NCBI GenBank assembly: GCA_903813345.2
Contig: CAIIXF020000003.1
Span: 118,730-182,729 of the forward strand
DNA from: Owenia fusiformis
Taxonomy: Eukaryota; Annelida; Polychaeta; Sabellida; Oweniidae
Direction of reading: 5' to 3'
DNA length: 64,000 nucleotides
Shown: piece after piece, positions 1-11,937 of the stretch
Numbering within the stretch: position 1 is the first letter of the stretch
Layout of the letters: every line of letters starts with the position of its first letter
Made by a program: the position numbers and the translations under genes
The notes under the pieces: generated by a model
What the model was told of the DNA's origin: nothing
Database searches by the model: none
What the model saw: only the letters and a program-made list of their open reading frames with translations

Positions 1-489
1 GCAAAAAACTCATCAAACAGACTTCACTTGGACGCCAGCCTCGTCATCCTCCAAATTGGGGAAAACGACATCCCCACCCCTTCCATTGATCCCTCATCCC
101 CTCCCCCATCCCCATCATTCCCCGGTCAATTGACAGAAAACATCATAAGCTTGGCGGCAGACATTATTGCCTACAATACATCAGTCAACACAGTGGTCAT
201 TGGATCGCTGTTTCCTAGGGGCTGGGCTAAGACCCACAAAGCCCTTCACACTTTAGAACAGTCGATTCGTTTTAATTCCACAGTACTTTCCACAAATTTC
301 TTCCTTATGACCCACATCCACCACCTCATTTCCCCCAGCCTCAAATTCCACTTCCGTCAAGGGGTTTTCGATGAGCATTTACAGTTCCATGATGTGTTGG
401 GGGACCCAGTGTATCTTAATACCGACGGGGAGGCCCTCCTCAGAGCCTCATGGGCGGCTTTGGCTTGTAGCCATAAGGTAAAACAGTAA
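1..489 (+). pseudogene. SGNH/GDSL-like hydrolase C-terminal fragment
   Basis: The frame is open from base 1, so the 5' part lies outside the window. SGNH hydrolases are esterases whose catalytic Ser, Asp and His sit in conserved blocks. The segment LVILQIGENDI fits block III (GxND). Near the C-terminus DPVYLNTDG sits where the DxxHLxxxG of block V is expected, but the catalytic His position reads Tyr, so activity is doubtful. A proline-rich insert (PSSPPPSPSFP) follows block III. Such domains are common in multi-copy invertebrate transposon proteins, and the neighbourhood is transposon-rich. The Ser-containing block I is not visible. Confidence 0.5.
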
Positions 490-826
490 GTATTCAGAGC
501 GGCACCTCTGTCAACTGTACCAGGGAGTCTTAGTTAAGTTTAGTTAATAGTCATTTATTATGGTTTGTTTTGCCCCCCCCATCTTTACCTATGTTTTACT
601 TGTCATTAACCATCTACCTTCACTTGGGGGTGTTTTTTCTTCTTTCTAAATTCTTCACACATTTTGAGTTAAATGTTGTTTTATTAATTTTGTTTTGAAT
701 TTATGCGCAGGCTTTTCTTAGGACATTCCTTCCATATTTATTGTACCACATTTCTTTCATATTTATTTTGGCACATTTCTTCCATATTTATTGCAACTTA
801 TTTGTTTTAAATAGACAAATTTCACC
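490..826. repeat. T-rich spacer with a 25-bp x 3 tandem repeat
   Basis: No gene is seen here. Bases 723-797 hold three imperfect 25-bp repeats built around CATTTCTTCCATATTTATTG (starts near 723, 748 and 773). Confidence 0.6.
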
Positions 827-1243
827 ATGCAACATATTGTGCCACTCGGTGTTACCCCTGGCCCTGGTGAATATCATACTGGTGACCTAAGGGGACATAA
901 AATTGTTAATGTTTTTGGCGATGGAAATTGTCTGTCTCATGCCTTTAGCAAATGCTTAACAGACAGTGAAAATAGTCATAGAGTGGTGAGGAAAAAAATT
1001 GTTTGTTATATGAAAACACATAGAGAATCATTTTTTCCTCTAGTTAGTGCTGGCATGGCATCAAACGCTAATATCCAATCCTACTCTTTCATCTTTCCCG
1101 TCTCTACTAACCTTTCAGCTTTTCATAATTTCCAACCCGTCTCTTCAGCTTATGGATTAATTCCCAACCCAAATGCCGTGCTACAAGGACAGGTGTCAGT
1201 AGCTTGTATGAATCCAATTCCCATATTTCCCATTCCCAATTAA
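827..1243 (+). pseudogene. OTU-family cysteine protease N-terminal fragment
   Basis: OTU proteases remove ubiquitin and also occur in transposon polyproteins. Residues about 25-75 carry the OTU start: VFGDGNCLSHAFSK with the Asp and nucleophilic Cys of the DGNC motif, then SENSHRVVRKKIVCYMKTH, which matches the usual helix of the fold. The frame then turns into unrelated Pro/Asn-rich sequence and stops. The region that should hold the catalytic His is absent, so this is a truncated domain. It lies 340 bp after the SGNH fragment on the same strand; both may be debris of one element. Which element cannot be told from sequence alone. Confidence 0.65.
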
Positions 1244-2350
1244 ATGCCCTATCCAAATCAAGAACAAACACAGTTAGCAAAACTATCTCACATTTTTATT
1301 TCTTGATTTCCAGATTGATTCAATATATAATGTGTGTAGGAGGCGTGGGATAAGTGGCCACTTCACCTTATTTTAAAATCAGGAGTAGATCTAAGCAAAG
1401 AACATTTAATAAATGATGCCATAAAAAATGATGAATGAATAATCATCAGGATGGGATTAAGAAAATGAGAGAAGTTGAAGTTTCACAAGTTCTTCAAACA
1501 TTTATAAACACCTTAGGAAATGTGAAGATTGAATTCAAAATTCAAAATGGCCGTCTTATGTACGATTTCACAATAATTTTTCGATCCCTTCAAAGTATGG
1601 CTATATTATACTCAAATTTAAGGAATTTCGGAGTAGATCACAATTATGGTATTATTTTTCAGATTTGTACCTCAGAAAATTCAAAATGGCTGCTTTGAAG
1701 GAATTCGCAATTCTAAACTCTAAATTTTTCACTTTTTACCAAAGTAATGAGTATAATTGATTGGAATTCAGTAATTGATATTTTGTTTGTTGGGATTTGC
1801 TACTCCACGGAGTTGCCATTATCTAGTTTAATTTTTATTATTTATTTAAGGTGATGGACACTATAAAGTTTGATTACACTGACCAACAAATTTCCTTTCT
1901 TCATGCTAATCAAACCACCCCAGTACATGAAGCGCTCCACTTGCCTAAAAAGATGAGAAATAAGATAGAAGGCAAAGTATCACAGGTTCATGTACTATTA
2001 ACCCATATGTATCATAATCAGCTCCTAATAAGCGACCTGTACCCTGTTTAAGAAAGTTTAAGAAAGATGGAAGAATGACCAAGTTTTGATAATAATAAAA
2101 ATCAGACAAATCAAAAGCAAGAGGCTAATTTAAGCCCATGTATACAAATGCATCATTTAAAGGTTCTTATATGTGCAAGATCCAGCACCTGCAAGGTCCA
2201 ATATTTTACTATTTCTACCTTATATTGAGGGCTCATCTTAAAAACATGAATGCACTGTTCAATCCCCTCCCGCCATTCAGTTTAAAATTTTTTCAAATCT
2301 TTTTTTTTTTATATAATGTATGGTAATGCATTTTATTTTGTAGGATAAAA
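1244..2350. other. No recognised gene
   Basis: AT-rich sequence with short open frames (1435-1698, 1851-2051) that show no motif I recognise. Nothing else is supported. Confidence 0.5.
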
Positions 2351-2740
2351 TTTTCAGGAATGATTCTTAGTATGAAACTCTAGATCAGATTCGTTTTTTG
2401 GCATTCTGGGTAAATGTCAAGGCAGCCATTTTGGATTTTCTGTCCTAAAATCTTGTTTGTAAAGTCTTATCTACGCATTTCCAGGTGAACCGTTTGGTAG
2501 ATCAATTTCAAATTTTCAGGGATGATTCTTAGTATGAAAATCTAGAACAGATTAGTTTTTTGGCATTCTGGATAAATGTGAAGGCAGCCATTTTGGATTT
2601 TCTGTCCTCAAATCTTGTCTGCAAAGTCTTGTTTACATGTTTTCTGGTTAACTGTGTGACGGATCAATTTCAAATTTTCAGGGGAGGTTCTTAGTATGAA
2701 AATCTAGAAGTGACTAATTTTTGGGCATTCTGGGCTAAAA
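2351..2740. repeat. 162-bp tandem repeat, about 2.3 copies
   Basis: The phrase GATTCTTAGTATGAAA recurs at about 2361, 2523 and 2685, a constant 162-bp step. Each unit also holds GGCAGCCATTTTGGATTTTC and TTTCAAATTTTCAGG. Copies differ at scattered sites. The last partial copy runs into the Merlin-like fragment. Confidence 0.9.
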
Positions 2741-3096
2741 AGATTAGATCAGTATTCATGGAGTACGTTGAGCGCTACATCAAATGCATGAAGCTCAAGG
2801 GCACCATAGAGATTGACGAATCGATGTTTTGGAGTATCGCCAAATACCACAAGGGAAATGTCTTGACTCATAATCATAATCTGCAACTGGCTAGTCACCC
2901 TCTCTAGCAAAAAGATCATCTGATAAACCTTAAATTACATGAGCTTGTACACCATTATGAAATGGACTATGAGTGTGGTGTCTCTAAGGGGGATAAAGGC
3001 CACATGAACACCCTCCATCAAGGATATGCCCCATTTAAATGCCTGGATAAGAAGACATATTTTTACTTCCGATCTTTGCAAACCTACCAGGTATAG
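2710..3096 (+). pseudogene. Merlin/IS1595-like (ISXO2) transposase relic
   Basis: Residues GTIEIDESMFWSIAKYHKG resemble the ISXO2-like DDE core of Merlin transposases (typically VEIDESxFxxxKYxRG), where the Asp of EIDES is the first catalytic acid. A TAG at 2905 ends the frame, but the same frame continues for about 60 codons (HELVHHYEMDYECGVSKGD) to a second TAG at 3094, next to a possible donor CAG/GTATAG. The part after KYHKG does not resemble the rest of a Merlin transposase, so the relic may be chimeric. Its 5' end is fused to the 162-bp repeat. Confidence 0.45.
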
Positions 3097-4128
3097 TTTT
3101 GTTGTTATTTCTTTATATAAAGGATGAATAATATGCCTCTTTTGTTTGATAAACTTGTACGTGAGACAAAATTGTGCATTTAGTACATAGGGGTTATGCA
3201 TTTGGAGGTTTTGGATACAGGGAATATCTCAAGAGATAAACAAAATATCTTCCCGAGGGCCTGTAGCAAACTGCTTTCTCCTGTGCCATTCAAGAGATAT
3301 GCCAAATGTGCAACTGCTGCCTTCTAGCTCTGAAAAACTCCCTTCAAAAAAAGATTGGTAAGCCATTTCTTTACTGATGAGGAACTAATGCTACATAGTG
3401 TAATTCTAGACCCCCGTTTGACCAAACAAATGGTGGAAGGGTGTTGAGTCTAGTTGAGAGACATTGTGGGACACAAGGAAAAAATTGAAAACATTCAGAG
3501 GGACCTAAGATGGAAAAATAAATTGTAGCATGGACACTCATATTTGTAATTTAAGGGGTCATATACATCTTTCATAGAAACTTAAGTGCATTCAAGTTTC
3601 AAGGATGTAATATAAAGCCAATATATTATTTATATTTGTTTATTCTTTAAAAAACAAATCAAAATATACACTTGGGGCCACCCATAAAAGTTTAGAAAAT
3701 CAATCTGGTACTGGATGACAGTTGAACTCATTTGCAATAATAATTTTCCTTTCTCAAAAACCTGGAAAGTTCAGTGGAATTCCATCTGATACAGGTGTCA
3801 AAAATCTAATAAAAGATTGGATGAAGGAATCAGAATGACAAGAAAACAGCCAGCACTTGTTGGACTCTAATTTGCAGGATTTGTAGATTTCCAACAGGAT
3901 TTATAGATTTCCAACAATGTTTTGATAAAATAAGATTCTTTGTTATTCTACTTGTTTAATATCAGTGGCAGAACGATAATAAAAATCAACACAACAAAAT
4001 CCTTTCACCAACAGACGTTCCCCGCCGGCTCTCATACCACGTGAGAGTTTTAAAGTGACACTCGGGTTTCCGCTCGGCCCAGACGCCACGTTCCGTCACA
4101 ATGTAAAAATGTATTGATACCTGATTTA
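3097..4128. other. Mostly unrecognised; possible hAT-like scrap
   Basis: Around 3370-3435 a + frame reads ELMLHSVILDPRLTKQMVEG, in which ILDPRLTK resembles the LDPRFK block of hAT transposases. This is one short motif only. The rest shows nothing recognisable, apart from a short direct repeat of GGATTT(A/G)TAGATTTCCAACA near 3875-3918. Confidence 0.25.
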
Positions 4129-4988
4129 ATGCATGACATACTGAAGAAACTCTCCAACAAAGACCTCCAAGATAGTGACTCAGACCTCCAAGATAGTGAC
4201 TCAGACATCCAAGAAGAGATTGACACAGGTAATTGCATGGAATTTAGAAATGAATATGAATAATGAGACCTGATAACATTTAGGTAGTGGCTAAAAGTGT
4301 CTTAATTTCAATATCCTGTTTCTGTTAAACAGGTTCAGCATGAAAACATTTCCATAAATAATAAACTATATATATCTGTGATTTTTTTTTATTGCATTTT
4401 TATCGCACTCCTGGATGCTATATTGTGATCAGTTTGCCAGGCAGATGGGTGGCCCTGCAGATTTATAGGGTGTTTAATTTGGGTAAAACTGAGATCCCCC
4501 CATCTGCCCATTATAACAGCAAAATCAAGAATGTTTTTCTTATGCTAATTTTGGTATTTCTTAGTTCTGCCAACTATTGATGTACCAAAGGCTAGGAAGA
4601 CTGAGAAGACTTCAGATGTGTTCGACTTTCATGGTGATGAAAGTGACATCCATGGTGATGAAAGTGATACGGATAGTGAAGGTATTTATACATACATCTG
4701 GCATAAAGAGTCAGGGGTTGTTAGGTGAAAAACTTGATCAATAATATTTAGGCATTGGAGAAATCAAGAATTGGTTTCCATTTGAGTAAAGTCTAGAACA
4801 GAGATCCAGGACTTTTTTCACCTAACATATAGTAAGCCCAAGCCTATAAATATACGTTAACGTAGAAAAACACCAATGGCATCATTAATGAAATACAAAG
4901 TAGAAATAACTTAAATTCATGGAGAATTATAAAGAAAATCATGTTTTGAAACATATTTGATGTTTTTGTGCTCTCAGAAGAAGGATAA
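4129..4988 (+). CDS. Three-exon small acidic protein (gene model)
   Basis: Exons 4129-4228, 4565-4681 and 4978-4988 join with matching phases (all introns phase 1) into 76 codons including the stop. Exon 1 ends at ACAG/GTAATT, exon 2 lies between TTCTTAG and GAAG/GTATTT, and the last exon after CTCTCAG adds only EEG and the stop TAA. Exon 1 has a duplicated heptad DLQDSDS and exon 2 has duplicated HGDESD, so the product is strongly acidic (ends SDTDSEEEG). I see no known domain; acidic tails of this sort occur in transposase N-termini and chromatin proteins. The frame is open upstream to 4054 and a possible acceptor lies at 4080-4082, so the true start may be an earlier exon. No clear AATAAA follows within 100 bases. 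Confidence 0.5.
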
Positions 4989-5202
4989 GATGTTGAGGTT
5001 TAATAATATAGTGTGATTGGGTCGGTTTTTCAGACATTATAATTTTCAATATTTTCTAAGTTGATATCCGGACTCATTCCTTGACTCATCCTTTAACCAG
5101 CTCATTTCCTTCTAAGGGGTTAGAGTCACAATCACTCTAAAACATGCCTCGTTCAATTTTAAGAAAATTCAGAAAGTTTCTAACCATCAAAGGGTTTAAG
5201 TA

Positions 5203-5252
5203 CAGTAAAACTTGTGTATCGTGAACATTTTTGCCGAGAAAAAACATTCACC
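5203..5252 (+). repeat. Pogo/Tigger-type terminal sequence fragment
   Basis: TA followed by CAGTAAAACTTGTGTATC and a GGTGTTC at 5250 resembles the left end of the element at 55197. No partner end was found; the mariner relic follows directly. Confidence 0.4.
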
Positions 5253-5629
5253 ATTGGTAGGTGTTCACAGCAGTCAATGGATTGCGCCCAGTATTGATCA
5301 ACCATATGATATATCATCAAGATAATGCTCCATCACACAGGGCCCGTGAGGTAACTGATATATTAGCAGCTCTAAACATTGAAAAATTTGATCATGCACC
5401 ATACAGTCCAGACCTTGCATTGTGCGACTTTGAAATTTTCGGCAAACTGAAGAATGAGCTACGCGGGCAGAGGTTTGGTGACCGTGAAGAAGTGGTTGAG
5501 GCCGTCCATAAGGCCCTAAAAGACCTATATGGAAATGGAAACAGACTGCAACGGGCCTATCAAGACTGGCTTTTCCGATGTAGAAAATGCATAGCTGCAG
5601 ATGGACACTATTTTGAGAATGAGGCATAG
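5253..5629 (+). pseudogene. Mariner (DD34D) transposase C-terminal half
   Basis: Mariner transposases cut and paste DNA at TA sites. The frame holds the last two-thirds of the catalytic core: HQDNAPSHRA (second catalytic Asp) and HAPYSPDLALCDFEIF (third acid). There are exactly 34 residues between the two Asp, the mariner DD34D spacing, and not the DD34E of Tc1. The C-terminal CRKCIAADGHYFE also fits mariner. The DNA-binding N-terminus and first Asp are missing; the fragment begins right after a pogo-like terminal sequence. The frame is clean for 122 codons, so the truncation may be fairly recent. Overlapping minus-strand frames are shadows. Confidence 0.85.
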
Positions 5630-6176
5630 AATGAGGAGTAACTGTCTTAATTAACAAAAAGGACATTTTGTATAAAAGTTTTTTTCTGAAACATTGTCAC
5701 AAATGTCAGCTCTGGTGGTCACTGTCAATCAATATTCAATGCCATGTAAAATATTACGGATGTAACCAAATAAATGCACATTTGGTGATATTACAGAAAA
5801 ATGTTTTTTCTATTATTTTGGAAAATTTCAGGTAAGATACTTTATTATTAACAATTTGAGAGCAAAAGGTAGCGAATATATTGCTCGGCCCTTGTATACA
5901 TCATGATGAAAGGACAAGGTTACAAGGTAACATTAAAAGTGTGGTGCACATACCCTGCATTCTGACTACAAATTCTTAAATGAATGATAAATGAATCTAT
6001 CACTCATTTTAGTGCATCACAGCACACTATCTTGGTACATCTATTGGTGCATTGGCGCAACCAATTCAATTTCAATTTGTGACATGGAGATCAATGCAAC
6101 AGACTACAGTGACAGGATTAACCACAGCTAGCGAAACCTAGATTAGATTAAAATCAGATGTCTTTGATTCGTCCGC
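5630..6176. other. Mariner 3' flank, nothing else recognised
   Basis: Probable mariner 3' non-coding sequence at first, including an AAATAAATG near 5767; no terminal repeat could be paired. Confidence 0.35.
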
Positions 6177-6654
6177 ATGGATTGCAGCAGACACTCCACA
6201 CTTAAATACTTACACAACCACCAGGATTATTACAAACTCTCAAATCAGGACTTTATTTCACAGTGCCTCTATTTATCATCCGCATTATACAATATCCATT
6301 CCAGAGGATTGCTTCACAATGACATCAAAGTGAACAACTATTGCCTCGCCACTAAAACAGAAGGGAAACTCATCGATTTTGGCCTATCCTCCTCACTCAG
6401 AGCCTCTTGTCTTTAAAAATGGAATGTCAGCAGGACGCCCTTGGATAACACACAATGTTCAGGAAGGAACACCAGCATCTGTACAAAGTGATCTGTATCC
6501 ACTTGGAAATTTTTTGGGACATCCGTGACAGTACCTCTGTAAAAGGCCTATCATGCTGTGGAAGATATCCCCAGAAATCCGCCCTTCTATCATTCATGTG
6601 AATGACCATTTGAAGGAATGCTATTCCTCCTTGATAGGCAAGTAGAACCAATGG
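6177..6654 (+). pseudogene. Protein kinase catalytic-domain pseudogene
   Basis: Two frames together spell the C-lobe of a protein kinase. Frame 3 (6177-6416) has the catalytic loop HSRGLLHNDIKVNN (Asp and Asn of HxDxKxxN, with HND in place of HRD) and KLIDFGLSS, the magnesium-binding DFG. A TAA then breaks the frame. Frame 1 (6421-6651) continues with GRPWITHNVQEGTPAS, SDLYPLGNF (the alpha-F SDxxxLG) and ISPEIRPSI (the conserved late Arg), broken by a TGA at 6526. No introns are seen. The N-lobe (Gly loop, Lys) is absent. The fixed motifs are well kept though the gene is broken. It may derive from a multi-copy kinase family or a mobile element; the parent cannot be named. Confidence 0.75.
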
Positions 6655-6784
6655 CCAAATGTGCCAGGAAAGTACTTCTTAAAATACATCATGGGGAAAA
6701 GGACAAATGAGGTACCATTGTAAAGCTAAGGACTTCGGCTTTTCAAATCCACCTGTACCTAAGTTTGAATTTGGGGCAAAAATT

Positions 6785-7150
6785 GCAAAAACATCCGTTT
6801 TCATAGCCACCATTTAAAATATTTAAAATATAATCAATAAATCAGAAATCACCTTTCGGATCGTAGAACGCCTGTTATCTGTCCAATTCTAATGATAGAT
6901 TTTTTTAACCGAATTTGAGATTTTTTGAGATTTATCTGATATAATAATGAAGCATTATTTGTAATTGAAAATTATTGGTAGATATTACTAAATATCATTA
7001 TTTGAGTTAGAAATAATTTGACTGCGAAGTTTGAAAAGTGCTAAAACAGCCGTTTCCATGGCAACATTTAAAATGTTATCAATTGTTTAGAAATCGCATT
7101 TTTGAACACAGTATACCTGTTTTTTGTCAGATTTTCATGAAACAGATACC
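6785..7150. repeat. Diverged tandem duplication, about 248 bp period
   Basis: Two related stretches: near 6792-6905 (CATCCGTTTTCATAGCCACC, then ATTTAAAAT, ATCAATAAATCAGAAATC) and near 7040-7150 (CAGCCGTTTCCATGGCAAC, ATTTAAAATGTTATCAATTG, TTTAGAAATCGC). No coding signal. Confidence 0.5.
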
Positions 7151-9931
7151 AAAATAAAGCTTTCGACGTCCCCTTGTTCACTTAGAACAAAAAATTCAAA
7201 TTTGCTCTCGTGAAGACATCACAATTGGAAATTTTACCTTATTTTGACATTTGATTTTCTATTTTTTACCATATTTGGACATTTGATTCTATATTGTATT
7301 GACATATTTTTCTTCATGTGTTAAGTATTTATTATCAATAAAGTGTGACGATTGTAGAGAAGTGTAAACTGCATATTGTGTGACATCCAATTAACTAACC
7401 ATTGATTATACGAATTTGAATAATTTCTATAGAAATATATTATATGCAAGAAATATGCGATTTGGACCTGATATACATGCAAATTTCAAAGGAATAAATA
7501 TAATTGTCTTTTAGAAATATACTCATGCAAGATTATTTTTATTATTCAATTATAACTTGAATAAACTTTGAAATGTATGAAGTTGCAATTTAATCTGATT
7601 ACCCTAATTAGTCTCAAATGTCTAAGGACGAGTGCCAAGGTGAAAGGACCAAATGTTGTAATGGAACTGTATGAAGTACTGTTTCTATGGTGATGAGCTG
7701 ATGATCTCATCGGCCATTATGATCTCATAGGCCATTATGATGATATCACAAAACAATTATGCAACAGTGTCATAATAGACTGAAACTTTTCAAACACAGA
7801 TTTTTGCAAGCACAGTAGTTTTTTGCAAACTCAGGCCCTAACATTGAAGCCCAGAACCAACTTCAACTTGATGGGATGAAAGGAATTTTTGTTACATGAG
7901 TTGGAAAAGTGAGAGGTTTGTTTTAGGTATGTCACAAATGCTCTAAGAAAAACTCTTGTTTGAGTGAATATTACCACCATCCAATGTTATTTTTGATCAT
8001 AAGTCAGGTCTTCAAGCAATATGGATTTTATTCTCAGTTTTATGCTTTTTTTAACTTTATATAAGGTATAGATATAATATTGCATATATTAAATAATAGC
8101 TCCAATGATTTTATCCGATAATTATTTGATAATGGATCTATTGTTTTCCAGTGATGGGATGAATGGCTCCAACAGCAAAAGACTCCAACAGTAAGGAGAC
8201 TTCTCCTTTGATAATAGGCTACATAAGTGTGCAAGTGAAAACTGGTGATAAGTTAACAAATGGTTTAAAAATGATACCAATGTATTAATCTGTGTTCAAC
8301 AGTTAATGGAGAGGTTAAGCTATCGTATTAAATCCAAAACGCAACTTAAACGTATCAATCGGCCCTATACAAATACATGTAGAGTTCACACATAAATAGC
8401 CGTTCAGCTCTAGTGTTTGTTTAGACTACACCATAGCTTGTAATGATTACATAGTATCCCATTGATGAAGTTCAGTAGCTGGTTTTCTAATACATATTTT
8501 AAACGAGCTCGTTTCGTAAGATTATTGGAGTTAAATCATGCGTAACATACATCATCTTCTTCAGAAAGAATTATACTCTGCATCGAAATCAAAATTGCAA
8601 GGATAGTATTCAACAGACATGAGTATAATGATTCCCGTTGATAGCAACGTGAAATTTCTAAATCTCCCGTTCTAAACACGCAACTTTGAAGTTGAACGGG
8701 TATCTGAAGTAGACTAAAGCGATACAATCCTATGTTGATTCAATGTACTTTGCTTTTACGTATACGTTTTGAAAAACCGTATTTGCTTAACCTCTCCATT
8801 GTTGAGAAAAAAAGAATACATTTGTGGTATTCAAGGGTGAACTTTGTTTGTAAACATCAAATTAGAATAATAAAAATACACCTAGTTCATTTCTGCAAGC
8901 TTTTGTTAGTCCAGATGGTAGCCCCCTATCCATTTTCTATCCTTTGCTATTTTCTTGTTTATAAAGGATTCCCATTACAGTTGCTGATAATCCCATCAAA
9001 CAAAGTTCAAAGGGCTATATTAACAATGCCTATTTCTGTCCCCTCATTCTTCATTTTTAATTTAACTCAAAAAGTAATTGAGCAATTATGTTGATAGCCT
9101 TGCCCCAAGTCGGTCTGTTTTACTTATCTTGATTTCTATTATGACCGCCTTGTACCAAAGGGAAAGCCACGTGCTTTACCGACAGTTTGTTTATGTCGGT
9201 GATTTTGACCAATAGCACACGATCTTTCAATGTCTAAATTTAGGTTACAAACACACGAGGTAATACAGTTGTTGATTTTGCTCCAATCAGCAAGATAGTA
9301 TCGGAACCTTTGATAGTGGCATTGTGGGAAGTCCTACCTCGCTTTACTTTCATCAGCTAGCAAAACTGAAAATGACCCTCACAAAATCGATAAACGTTTT
9401 ATTTGCTAAATAGAATTGAAAGTAATTTGAATGTAGTGAACCGATTTAATATCAGAAAGTTGATGACTGATCAGTTCACATATAAACACTTATAGTTATG
9501 CTGTAAAAAGGATAATGAAAAGTTATTATGTTTCTGATGAATGCGTTTTATTTGTAAGGGAGAAGCCTGGATTTGCAGACTGCAAGCATGCCGCATATAA
9601 CTTCCCAACCGCATGGCAAACACGTGGATTTATTTATTGATTTTTGATCTGTAGGATAGCACTTGCCATTCTACTTTACTATGCTGTCGTTGGGAATACC
9701 CTGTTCTTTGGTAGAACAGTAGATAGAGGTGTATAAAATTTCCCACTTGCTAGGGCCTCTGGTCCCAATCTCATTTTTATGAGAAGACTGAGGTACAATG
9801 AGTCATGTTCATACTTGAGGCTTCCAATGTGAGCACAGTACCCAGGGTACTTTTCATACTTTCTTGTGTGCTTACTGTACCATTTAGTGTAGCATTTATG
9901 TATGTCACCTCAATGATAACATTTACAAAAG
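7151..9931. other. No recognised gene in about 2.8 kb
   Basis: Open frames here (8536-8727, 8732-9094, others) are short and without motifs. Local features: a short duplication of GATCTCAT(C/A)GGCCATTAT at 7700-7740 and a 14-bp palindrome AAACGAGCTCGTTT at 8501-8514. Confidence 0.4.
9165..9292. promoter_or_regulatory. Promoter-like cluster: E-box and two CCAAT
   Basis: A CACGTG E-box near 9168, ACCAATAG near 9209 and CTCCAATCAGC near 9281 lie within 130 bp, with several CpGs in an otherwise CpG-poor area. No TATA box and no matching first exon were found, so this is only suggestive. Confidence 0.2.
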
Positions 9932-10392
9932 GAAGGCATCCAGTGTGAAGGAAGGGAACTGATATCATAAAAATACCATTGTTCATTACCATCAATTCCA
10001 TACCCCAGTCAATAACAAAAGTTCCAAAACATGCCATGGCTGGAAATGAAGTTGACATGGCTAAGGTTCACAATTATAAAAAACCGATAGCACGTCCTTT
10101 ACCAATGACTTACAGTAAAGCAATTCATGGTAACAGGCGCTTGCTAGCATCCAAACAAGCAGAGAATTATCATTTTAGTAACAGGACATGGATTCTTTTG
10201 AGGAGAGTATCCAGATCACTACCGTCAATGATAGATGACCACGCAATTCAAACTGTCCTGTTTTGGACAGGGTTTCATGCAGTTTCAACGACAGAGGTAG
10301 TGCCGAAGTCTATTATTGGCTACAAAACAATAATAAATGCAAAACCATCAAGCCACTCTACCTTACTGACTGACATGCTAAATTGTCAGTAT
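9932..10392 (+). repeat. Dispersed protein-coding repeat, copy 1 (pairs with 37136)
   Basis: This segment closely matches 37136-37575 in the same orientation. The longest frame (9979-10401) includes AMAGNEVDMAKVHNYKK, then GFHAVSTTEVVPKSIIG and TIINAKPSSHSTLLTDML. It stops shortly after leaving the homology. Both copies share the start GGAAGGCATCCAGTGTGAAG. Copy 2 carries indels relative to this copy, for example loss of bases around GTTACAGG/AAC. The product is unknown; the I-x-A-x-P-x-x-x-x-T-L pattern recalls unnamed invertebrate transposon proteins, but I cannot name a family. Confidence 0.75.
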
Positions 10393-10395
10393 TTT

Positions 10396-11937
10396 AAGTA
10401 ATTTGTACAAAAATAAGGTTGCCAATGGCCAAATGTATTGCAGTTACTGTGTTTCTTTTGACTATTTTATAGATAAAAGTTAAAATATGGATTGGATCGA
10501 GTAAATTGGATTCATGTAAAAGGTGGTTTGGATCAGGAATCTTAAAAATATGGATTTTCCTTTCAAAAATATATTGATCTCCCTCTTAGAAGATCGGTGC
10601 TCTCCTCACATCCACAATGCAAAATAATAGATATTTGTAAAATATTATTTTGCTTTGGTGACCTGATACCCACTTCCTGATACACAATCTTATACATTTC
10701 AAGGGTAATTTTAGAAATTTCGTAAACCATAAGGTAGGCAGTTTGAAAAATAATTCTTATAAGTTTTCAGTCTAAATAAACACAAAAAGACAAACTACAA
10801 AATGTAACTTATAATGTGAATTTCCGTCCATTGAAGGAGTTGCATGCTCCTGTGGTGAAAATGATTTAAGCTGCATGACGATTACTAGCGGACTCATTGT
10901 CCAGAGAAAACAGGATAGCCAATAAGAAAAAATTGTCTGATATAATGTGGGCTGTGAAGGTCAGCCTTTGAAAACCAAGAGTGATTGAGAAGGCCAGGGA
11001 TGCTCCCCACCAAAGATGATGTCAGTCTTTTGAGAGACTAGACATTTGATGAAATCTAGAGAAAAGCCCAATTGAATAAAGGAATGAATGATAGGCTTAA
11101 TAGCAATATCTAAACTGAGGTGATAAATCAAACAAAATGAAAAAAATGCATTAAAGTATAGGAGTAGGAGGGTGTCTAGGTGATATGAATTAGCATATAT
11201 AGTATGGCAGCCAATTATCTCAAATTGTAACAATATTTTGAGAGGTAAATTATAGATGTCACTTTATTCGGGAAAAAGAAGGGGGAGTGAAATAGTTATG
11301 ATGTTGAAACCATAACACAATTTGTTATTATTTCTTGCTGTCTCATATCATATGTCAACAGCTATTATATTCCATGTAATGTAACTAGGAAAAACAAATT
11401 ATACTCAATGATACAGTTCCCAAATCACTCTGCTCAGATGGGGACTGCAAAACCAGTACTGCAAAAATAAACTTTCACTAACCAATCCAACCATGACTGA
11501 CCTGTGTGGCCTTGACCCTGAACTGTATGCAGAAGTTTACTCCTCTGTAGGCCTAATTCATCTACAGCTAGATCTACTAGTTCTAGATCTAAACTTAAAA
11601 AAGTAAAAGTTTGAACAATCTCAAAGCTATCGTGGCTGAATCTTTTGAAACTCTAGGCATACCTCCAACAGATGATTCACCTAAGTAAGTTTTAGTTTAT
11701 TTTTGGAGCGTACCAGATTATTACTGGGTGATCTAATATTTAATAGTTTAGTCTGGATAAATGTGACTTAGTGTGTTCAAATCTTCCAAGCACTAAGATT
11801 TCAAGGCTTTACGTAGCAGGAAACCTCTATTGCCATAAATCTTAGGATCTAAAATGCAGATATGAACATATATATCTCCTGAAACACACTGCCTTATTCT
11901 CCTTTTAAGACTGGAAACAAGAAATAACAATAACAAA
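10396..11937. other. Mostly unrecognised; small fragment related to 59690
   Basis: A + strand stretch at about 11000-11090 reads PGMLPTKDDVSLLRD, stop, TFDEI; this matches PGMFRIKNDVCLLRDYTLDE at 59690-59760 and marks a degraded copy of the same unnamed sequence. The rest, including the minus frame 10961-11233, gives no support for a gene. Confidence 0.4.

Noticed and set aside
4050-4238. Minus-strand ORF with SESLSWRS repeats
   Set aside because: Antisense of the repeated acidic exon at 4129-4228, which has matching splice phases on the + strand.
5298-5666. 122-codon minus-strand ORF
   Set aside because: It is the antisense shadow of the mariner transposase, whose motifs are unmistakable on the + strand.
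9777-10058. Minus-strand 93-codon ORF
   Set aside because: Antisense to the dispersed coding repeat; no motif.
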